Assembly: GCA_033032865.1 (NCBI GenBank)
Contig: JAWHQI010000001.1
Span: forward strand, 248,001 to 312,000
Length of the DNA: 64,000 nucleotides
Source: Dactylorhiza incarnata
Lineage: Eukaryota > Streptophyta > Magnoliopsida > Asparagales > Orchidaceae
Direction: 5' to 3'
Positions 55,986-64,000 of this stretch are shown here, in pieces. Under the pieces are notes generated by a model that worked only from the letters and a program-made list of their open reading frames with translations, did no database searches and was not told the origin of the DNA. Every line of letters begins with the position of its first letter. The first letter of the stretch is position 1. The translations under genes and the position numbers were made by a program.

Positions 55986-57020
55986 ATGCAGAAGAAGGCT
56001 GAGGGACAATCTGACAAGCCCAACTCTTCCACAGAGCAAAGACCAGAAGACTCCACATTGATGCATCAGATAAGGATGCTCTTGGAAGAACAGAGATTCA
56101 AGATTGAAAGTTATGTTGACACTTCTGTCAATGACATAAGAAGGGCGCTATCAAATAAATTATGCAGGTATAAGAACTGATATGAAGAATTTGCAAGAGA
56201 CACTGCCAAACAGCTAGGACTCACTCATAAGGGTATGGCTGAAATTCTGGAGAATTAAGTTGTAATATCCAATAACATAAAGAAAGCCTACATAGCCACT
56301 AACGGATGGATGAATGAGCACAAAACAACCCTCCAAGAATCACTGGATCATCACAATCACGAACTAGACAGTCATCTACTTGAGACAAAGAATCATCTGG
56401 GAAAGGGAATTCACATGCTTAAAGATAAGATTCTGAATATGCAGGGGAACATCTAGAGGGAAATATCAGAAGAAGTCATAAAGGGGGAGAGATCAATGAT
56501 AAAGGTCAGTGGTGAGCATGCCATCTGGACCTCCAATACTATCAGGGAAGCAATGAATCTCCCTCCCCTAAACTATGATTACCCTGCTGAGCAACCTGCT
56601 GATATTCCTGCTACTGCTGCTGATCAGAGTAAGGAAAAGGAGATATCGAAGGAAGGTGAGGTAAAGCTGAGAAAGAAATGATACAGAGAAGAAATGGAGA
56701 AGAAGGATGACTATGAAAAGTGGAGTCCCAAGTCCAGAGCAATAATATTAAATGCATGGGAGCTCATGAAAGTAAACAAAGCTGAAAGATATAAGTTGTA
56801 TAGCTCTCAAGAGTGGACTAAATATGAAGATAAAGAAGAGTCAATGAAGCTACAGAAGAGACAAGCAAGCAGGAAAAATCCCAGCAGATGCTCCATAGCC
56901 ACTCAAATATCATCCCAAGCCATATGAATATTTCACCAGGCAATCTGAGAAAAAACATGAAACTGCTGCCAAGAAAGCAAGAAGTGAAATAGCTATGAGG
57001 GAACCAGAGACATAGATGGT
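55986..57020 (+). pseudogene. Degenerate 3' open frame of a Copia element (SIRE env-like position)
   Basis: Frames 55986-56180, 56496-56681 and 56694-56927, with open stretches between, read as one broken protein rich in Gln, Glu, Lys and Asn (MHQIRMLLEEQRFKIESY, MNLPPLNYDYPAEQPAD). It lies directly before the polypurine tract and 3' LTR, the position of the extra ORF of SIRE-type elements. Heptad-like hydrophobics near the start suggest a coiled coil. The stops at 56178, 56259 and 56456 disable it. Confidence 0.5.
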
Positions 57021-57208
57021 TGGGTCATTGTGGGCATATGTAGCAATGCTGAAAACTTCAAAACATATGTCACTACTTATAATTTCTCAATGAAATGATA
57101 TGTGTCAAAATGTCTTATTCTGTGATCACATAAACTAAACTGAAATGTCACTATTATATGATGATTTTTATAAATGTGTTTTATCATTGAATGAGTTATG
57201 ACTTCTTC

Positions 57209-57222
57209 AAATATGGGGAGAT
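57209..57222 (+). other. Polypurine tract before the Copia 3' LTR
   Basis: AAATATGGGGAGAT directly precedes TGTTGGG of the LTR, as required for plus-strand priming. Confidence 0.75.
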
Positions 57223-59076
57223 TGTTGGGAACTGTACCCAACAATGTTCCTGATTTGAAGAAGTGCTCAGATCAATGATAAGTACAATTTGTATTTGATG
57301 TGCATTTGATGTGCATTTGATGTGATAGAAACAAGTTGAAATATTATATTCACTAAGTACAACACATAAGGTTCAAGTAAAAGCATCCAAGGCAAATATC
57401 GTTGTGATAACAATATACACACGACGATATTGCTGAAGTGTCTAGCAACATCGTTGAGAAGACTCACGAGGAATCCAAGAATACTACAAAGTATAGATCA
57501 TGTGTCCAGTACTTCTCCAATCTCACTAAGTCCAAAATCGTCGAGAAGGACTGGACATATCGTCGAGATTACTCTCAGAGATAAGCAGAAGGTTCATGTC
57601 AGTTATCGTCGAGATGACATGGACAATTCGACGATATCGTCGTGACATCAAATTACATACAACGATATCATCGTACGAACAAAAAGAATCGACCAAGTCT
57701 AGTATCGTCGTGTCAACCGGGATCACACGATGATATCATTGTAAGCTCTAAAGAAGACTTAAGTAAAAGTATTCGACATCATCAAAAAGTAGCCTAGTCG
57801 TCGAGAAGGCTAAGAAAGAACTTGTGAAGACAACTTATAGAAGAAGAGTCACTTGTTGTCAAGATGATCAAAATGATATTGACGAGAAGTTAGAGTGATC
57901 AAGACGATATCATCAAAAAGACAATATGGTTTCAATGACATCGTTGAGAAGACCGCAAGTCAACAAGATTACGACGACATCTTTAAGATGACTTCATTTC
58001 GTCGTGAATGCGAGTGCAACTGAGATATCTTGTATCATCGAGATATCCTTCTCTAAAGAAGACTTAAGAAGACTTGAAGATTTATCCAAGTCCAAGATGG
58101 ATCGGCGTAACGACAAGTTCTGTCATCGAGATGTTGTCAATGTCGTCGAGACGTTTCAAATATCGTTGAGACAGATCAAGACATTTCAAATCGCGCTGCC
58201 TATAATTAATGACGCCGCCTGATGGTCCAATTAGCACGTGCCATCAAGGAATGGGCCACTGACACTTAAAGGACATCATAGGAGACCGTTAGTCGGCTCC
58301 TCATACATATAAAAGAGATAAGTGTCTGCCCTAATTCATGACAGAGAACATACGCAAGAATCAATAGAACAGTACCGTGGCTGCTTAAAGAAAGGAACAA
58401 GAATCCGAGAACAAAACTATCTTCATCAAGTGTTCTCCAAGTCTCAGTCTAGCAACATCGGCTGATAAGAAGTGTTCCAGATTGAAGGAGGATTGAAGAG
58501 AAATCTGCACTCAGCAAGATAACATCAAAATCATTCTCTTCAAAACAAGAAGCCAATCTTCATCCGGCTAAAGAAGTATTTCTCATTCTTTCTCTGTAGG
58601 GCTTTTACAAGCCTAAGTTGGTAGGATCTATTTTAGACTGAGTTATAGGACTTGAGGGCCTTGGATTGTAAGGCTTGCGGGCCTAAGCATTATATGATCT
58701 TTTTCAGATCTGAGTTGTAGGGCTTGAGGGCCTGAGATTGTAAGGCTTGTGGGCCTGAGCATTGTAGGATCTGGTTCAGATCTGAGTTGTAGGGTCTGAG
58801 GGCCTAAGTTGCAGGGCTTGAGTTTGTAGGGCTTGGGGGCATGAGTTTTGGCGGAATTTGCCGACCCTAGCACACTGCTAGATAGGCATAGAGGTATAGT
58901 GGACTACTCAAGACACTCTGTCTTGAGGAACCACTATAAATCTCTGGGTGTTTTCTGTGATGTGCTCTTAAACTCTAAATCCTTATACTAGAACCTTCAA
59001 AGAAATAGACTCAAAAGAAAGAGGGTCAACGGATTTTAATTTACCTATTCACCCCCCTCTAGGTGATTAGACAACA
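57223..59076 (+). mobile_element. Copia (SIRE-like) 3' LTR (~1.85 kb)
   Basis: It starts TGTTGGGAACTG and ends GATTAGACAACA. Inside are many ATCGTCGAGA/ATCGTCGTG words (57400-58160), a TATA-like ACATATAAAAGAGATAAG (58305), GGGCTTGAGGGCCTGAG repeats (58640-58850) and CACCCCCCTCTAGGTG near the end, all SIRE-like. It is preceded by a polypurine tract. No matching 5' LTR in the same orientation is present, so the element is truncated. Confidence 0.75.
58635..58860 (+). repeat. Repeats of GTAGGGCTTGAGGGCCTGAG inside the Copia LTR
   Basis: Seven to eight variants of 'GTARGGCTTGNGGGCCTRAG', partly alternating with GATCTGNTTCAGATCTGAGTT, in direct order within the transcribed part of the LTR. Confidence 0.8.
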
Positions 59077-62000
59077 TCCATAACTTACAGATAATTAATA
59101 GGTTTTAATGAGATCTTCCTTATGATGAAGTCGACTCGTGACAAATCTTATTGTTTTGAAGATATTTTGCTGTTATATCTTCTAAATCAGAATCCATATG
59201 GAAAAATGATTGGGTGTCATTTTATAAATCCTGTATTTATAGGCAGTAGAAATAAAGAACGCGCATGAGTAAGTGCACGACCACTGGCCATGCGCGAAGG
59301 AAAGCCCTGTACTCGTGCACCAAGGAACCTGTACCAAAATCGTCAGAAATATAAGAGTGCACGAGTAGGAGCACAACCAATGGTCGTGCGAGGAGGCAAG
59401 TCCTCTACTCATGCGCGAAGAAGCTTGAATCGACAAGAACTGGTGGAAAGCAAAAGCGTCGAGAAGATTTTTAAGACACGACCACTGGTCATGCACAAAG
59501 AAATCCTATACGCGTGCGCGAAGAAGGGACAGCACTCGTTTGATCGCCTGCAGAATTCTGACCAAATAGTGCGCATGACCACTAGTCGTGCACGAAGGGT
59601 TCACTGATTGTGCGTGAAGTAAACCACACGATCAGTGGCCAACGATGTGAAATTGGGCCGAAACTCCCTGAAAATTCTACACGAGGTTGTACCTGCATGA
59701 AAAATAGCCATACCCACCAGAATTCACAATGATAGACACGTTCCATGCAATCAAAATATATATAGACACAAAGCAAAGAATGGATGCATTAAATCAACAC
59801 AAACATACTCTAGTTAGCCAAACCTCGCTCAAATGATCGAAAGTATAACTAAGAAGGATTTTATACTAGAACATTAAGAAGAAGAGTGAAACCTCATGAA
59901 AACCAGGCTAAAATAGAGCATAAAATATTATGTAACGTACGTTCATCAAATACCCCCAGACTTGAATTATTGCTCGTCTCGAGCAATTCAACTACCTAAG
60001 GGGAGTACGTTATGCTAATTACAAATTGAAAATCAAAACAGGAAAGTGGACCGAAAAGTCTCGTGCCCATGGAAGATAAAAGTAGAGTAAAAAAATCTCT
60101 AAGCATAGAATTAAACACAATGCAACTAAATGCACTATTCTGCGGCTATATCCACTCTTATTCAAAAGAACTAAGTGATCCATCATACGCATAGTGTAGA
60201 CGAAAGTAATGACGCTGAGTGCGGTGTTACAGACTCAAAACTACTAGGGTGGCCTCCAAAGAAATCCATCAATGACGATGGCCATAGGCTTGCCCGGTCA
60301 CACCTTCTCCACTACATTCGACACTAACTAAATCTATGGATCCTTAGGACTTATGTAGTAGAATTATTTGTCTTAGGCTTAAGGTATGGATATCAAATAG
60401 GGAGAGAATGGCTAAATCACACTTAAGCGAAAAGATGTGAGCTCGCATATCGGAAATAAACCGCGACATACAAAATTGGGTGAGTAACATCCCCAGACTT
60501 TGCTTTTAACAAATGGGGTTACTCACCGCTCGCCAAACACCATAATCAAAAATATTTTTCTTGTTCTTTTCTTTTAATTCTTTTTTTTACAAAACATTTT
60601 AGCAACACAATGTTTTCAAAATTTTCTTTTCTTAAAATTGATTACTATAAACACACCCACATGAAATAATGAAATTTTCACTGACTAATGGAACTAGAAT
60701 CACCACTGAAATTAGCAAAAGCTCAAGCTAAGCAGGATGGGGATTTTGGCAATTTGGCTTTTGTGTTAGTGAGGTGGAGGTGATCAAAGGAGAGGTGGAG
60801 GCTCAACTTTGGCTTGCAACGGTAGTGAAAATTAGGTTGGATATGAAGGCTCAAACTATCCAAGTAAAGGCCTAAGTAATATCCCTAAAGTTAATTAGTG
60901 CTAAGTGCACACACTTCAAAGGTCGCTAGGGGAGAGTTCTAGACACCGAGAAAGGACACCCCCTCGTCGTGAGTCTATAATACGAAACTAACGACACTAC
61001 ACACAACTCTACACTTGCGTCGGACTCGATCACATTTTAATAAAGAGTGGATATAAAAGCCAACAATAATAAGTACAATTACATTGTATTTAACCTAAGC
61101 AAGTGATTAACTCTAAATCTATTTCTATCCGAGAACATGGACACTCAACTAGGGGCACTGCATGAGTTTACGATTTACTACCCGATTTTGATTTTGCAAT
61201 TATAAATCAGTATAACCTACGCTCCCCAGAAAATTGAACTAAATGAGACTAACAAAAATTAAAGCCGAATCTAAGCGGGTGCGGTGAATACGATACTTAG
61301 AGCGATGAAAAGTGAAAATTTTGATTTTTTTGGAGCAAAACAGTTTTTTATAAGAAAAAGCGATGCTAACGGAAAGCGTGAAGTGAGTGCTTTCACACGT
61401 GGGAACGAAACCCAGACTTAAATGGAGCATTGCCCTCAACGCGAGAAAATCATGTAACTGAAAGAGAGGAAAGCTAGAAAATGAAAAAGAGGAAGAAGGG
61501 ATTTGTTACCCATGCCCGAGAATGGGGCATTCCGGAAGACGCCAAATCTGCATTTGTGGCTTTAATAGTCCGCTCCCGGTTCCAGTTTGGTAAAATGCAG
61601 TTGCCTAGAAATCTGAATCTTGTGGGTATTAACATAAACAAGAAACATAATACATATATATAACAATTCAATAAAACTGAAATTAAAGCATGGATATCAA
61701 TGGGGTGCCTCCCAAGAGCGATTTGTTTAACGTCCTTGAGCTGGACCAAATACCTGTATTAGCAGTTGTATATATTGTTTGAGCATAAAAATACTACTTA
61801 AGTTCACGACATAAAGCTATTCCTACTCCTAATTAGCATAGAATATCCAAATCGTGGAAGAGATCACCTATAAGCTGATTTGACATAGTAACTAAAAATA
61901 AAAGAAAAAGTTCCGAAGACCAAGCAGTCAGGGTGGATAGGAGGGATGGTACTCCTCCATTCCCATGTCTCCTCCTTCTTCATCTTCTTCATCTCCTCCA

Positions 62001-62820
62001 ACCATCGATCATTAATGAAAAATCTCTTGCCTCCCTGCACCCAATCCTTCAGGAGAAGCACAAGCAGTGAAGATGAAGTGGAATAAGCAATGTGTTCCGT
62101 CACTGTCATATACATTTCCTACCAAGATTGCTTCTCACAATCACCTGAAAATGGGTCCATAAACTCATAGTCCTGCAGGGTGATACAAGAAATACCATTA
62201 AATGCATCAGGAGGAAAAATAGGAAGAATTAATTTAGTAATTTTAGGATTGAAAGAAGAAAGTTCAAGAAATAAATCAAAAGAAAAACTAGAAGAATCAA
62301 TAAAAGCGGGAGTGATGGGAGAAGGTGGCTCCATATCAACATCCTCCGAAATACAAATGAGGATGTTATCACAAATTAGATTCTCCCCGGCCAATGATTC
62401 TATTATGATAACATCAGGGGGGTGGAAGAAACTTCACCCATTACATGAGCATCCTGATCAGGGGTGGTGCAAGAGGGGGATTCCACAAGTGAAGAAGAGG
62501 GCGCCTCTTCAATGATGGCTGCTTCTTCTTTCACCCCACCTGATAGAGCAGGGCAATCTTGTAACCGAGTGGTTTCCAAGATAGGCATGGTGGAAGAAAA
62601 AATTGTGAGAGGGGAAGCAGAGGATGGTTCAGAGGAGGAACCCAAAGTACTAAAGGTGGGACATGAAGGGGCTTCCACACGTAAAGAGGGGGATCCCTCT
62701 TCACCATTGGCTGCTTCTTCATGTATGGCCAAAGGGATAATGAAATGTGCTTTCATGTGCCAATCCCGCTCAAGGAACATAGTTTGGGGATCTCACATTT
62801 TCAGTTTATTCCACTGCACA
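59077..62820 (-). mobile_element. Old LTR-retrotransposon debris on minus (Athila/Ogre-type non-coding region)
   Basis: CATCAAATACCCCCAGACTTGAATTATTGCTCGTC (59947-59981) and GGGGTGCCTCCCAAGAGCGATTTGTTTAACGTCC (61700-61733) are words typical of the long non-coding 3' region of plant Athila/Tat-type gypsy elements, read antisense. ACATCCCCAGACTTTGC (60488) repeats the first. No RT or integrase is present. Minus frames 62115-61864, 62394-62119 and 62780-62403 and the plus frame 62464-62823 are unrecognised and not called. Confidence 0.5.
59260..59645 (+). repeat. Dispersed direct repeat of a CACGACCACTGGTCATGCGCGAAG word
   Basis: Variants sit near 59275, 59368, 59476, 59571 and 59622, about 90-110 bp apart. 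Half-copies (ACTCATGCGCGAAG) lie between them. The core GACCACTGGTC is a perfect palindrome around the central C/G. Confidence 0.75.
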
Positions 62821-63690
62821 TGATGTACTAGATGGAGGCGCACCAAAATAAATATGATTGAAGCCCAAATTCATGTTCAATCGAGCTGGTTTGTTCATTT
62901 GGCATACTACAACAACATGCCCTTGCCTACCACTGTTGAAACCAATAACTTGGCCTCTGTGGAGTTCGGGCCCTCAACAAGTTGAGGGGTGACCAACACT
63001 TACTCCTCCCAAGGGAGAGCTCTAGGCTAAGAGGTTAAGGAACTAGGAACAGGGCCAAGGGCTTAGCGAGGAGGTCCCACCACACACCCGGAAGATCTTA
63101 GAGTGCTTCCCCTCTCAAGCCAATGCTAAGCTTGGGCACCCTTGGAGGCTCTCTCCACCCAACAAATGAACATAGGGGAAGAGAAGGCCAAGATAGAAGT
63201 CCCTCCAAATGGTTCCCCCTTGGTCCTATTTATAGGATTTTGAACTTGGTCTACCAATAACCACAATCTGGCCTACGAGATTACCAAAATGCCCTCAAAT
63301 ATGGCCTGCGAATAGCCAAATCCCGCTGTTCTGAGGCGTTAAACGCAGTCCAGAACACCCTCCCGGGGCTGGGCGAGAGGGGGCTGACCTCCTCCTCCTC
63401 TCTCCCCTCCACTTGAGATGGGGGCGAGAGGGGGGTCGTACCCCTCCTCCTCTCGCCCCTCTACTTGAGGTGGGGGCGAGAGGGGGGTCGGACCCCTCCT
63501 CCTCTCACCCCTCTACTTGAGGTGGGGGTGAGAGGGGGGTCGGACCCCTCCTCCTCTCGCCCCTCTATTTGAGATGGGGGCGAGAGGGGGGTCGGACCCC
63601 CTCATCCTCTCGCCCCTCTACCTGGTTGGGCGAGCGGGAGCCTCCCGCCTCCACCGCTTGCCTCCTCCCTTCCTCTCCTGGAACATGCTG
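62821..63690 (-). mobile_element. GC-rich LTR-like insert with a minisatellite
   Basis: Base composition changes sharply at both ends. On -, a TATA box CCTATAAATAGG (63228-63239) is followed by an AG-rich leader-like region, and GC-rich repeats lie upstream of it, the same plan as the LTR at 53090-54666. Possible ends are TGATGTAC (62821) and GGAACA (63685). A target duplication could not be shown, so the identity as an LTR is tentative. Confidence 0.4.
63390..63625. repeat. 52-bp minisatellite, about 4.5 copies, each unit a hairpin
   Basis: GGGGGCGAGAGGGGGGTCGGACCCCTCCTCCTCTCGCCCCTCTACTTGAGGT-type units recur every 52 bp (63420, 63472, 63524, 63576). GGGGCGAGAGG pairs with CCTCTCGCCCC in the same unit. 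Confidence 0.93.
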
Positions 63691-64000
63691 AAAGACGATG
63701 TCAAAAATAACTCAAGGGATCTGGGGGCCCACTCGACGAATACATGGTTGTACAACCACAATTCATGCAAATTAGAGGGGGCAAATCCTCATCAGGATCA
63801 TACTGCAATACCAACTCAAGCAATGCATCTAAAGATATAAACTTATCGGAGTTCAAAGAAAGAATATAATTAATTTTGGGCTTAACACCCAGATCAATTG
63901 TGGTTGATTCACAATGAGGTGAGGGAGTAGGATGATAAGAGCTCATGAATGTGTCAATACAACGATCGACGAGTCCGCTCATTGAGGTTTCTACTAAACA
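63691..64000 (-). other. Unassigned sequence at the window end
   Basis: The minus frame 63982-63701 (93 codons: LVDRCIDTFMSSYHPTPSP, PLICMNCGCTTMYSSSGPP) is open but unrecognised. It may continue the element debris left of 62820, with the insert 62821-63690 in between. Confidence 0.3.

Noticed and set aside
62403..62823. Ser/Glu-rich genes on both strands
   Set aside because: Overlapping low-complexity frames on opposite strands in element debris; neither has a recognisable domain.

Overview
The window reads as nuclear DNA of a flowering plant, most likely a eudicot. It carries spliced plant coding exons (mitochondrial ribosomal protein L21), plant L1-type LINEs with a DUF4283/zinc-knuckle ORF1, chromodomain Ty3/gypsy and SIRE-like Copia elements, and a probable Helitron. 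At least four fifths of it is transposon-derived. There are no bacterial operons, no CRISPR and no recognisable tRNA gene.

Layout. 1-7705: a full-length-scale but dead LINE on + (LINE-A), split inside the reverse transcriptase by a 1324-bp solo LTR (4385-5708) with a perfect 5-bp target duplication. 7756-22055: four complete and one partial head-to-tail copies of a ~3.5-kb unit. Each unit is built from inverted LINE pieces (5' leaders, DUF4283 ORF1 fragments, RNase H tails of two LINE families) joined through pieces of 18S ribosomal RNA. 22056-30788: LINE-B on -, whose DUF4283 codons are interrupted by a 5.5-kb chromodomain Ty3/gypsy element (24501-29980, target duplication GCCGC). 30789-35537: an older Ty3/gypsy-type element on - with LTRs, initiator-Met primer site, gag and protease remains but no recognisable pol.

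36222-38889 is the only convincing host gene: the first three coding exons of mitochondrial L21 on -, with a telo-box just before the ATG. The C-terminal exon(s) are missing, because the retrotransposon nest starts within 700 bp of exon 3. Intron 2 holds a decayed retroelement-like insert with an L-type-lectin-kinase-like fragment. 39032-40744 holds a transposase-type C-terminal fragment and a small possible membrane-protein gene.

41690-59076 is dominated by Copia LTRs. One is split by a ~9.8-kb Helitron candidate (42694-52497), which contains a nearly identical 3746-bp tandem duplication and a captured RRM-type exon. 53090-54666 is an LTR whose upstream part is a 99-bp hairpin-rich minisatellite. 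59077-64000 is old minus-strand LTR-retrotransposon debris with two further repeat clusters.

The main unusual object is the 14.3-kb alternating-palindrome LINE/18S array. If transcribed it would fold into long double-stranded RNA made of LINE sequence. All identities come from reading the sequence by eye; no database search or alignment was run.
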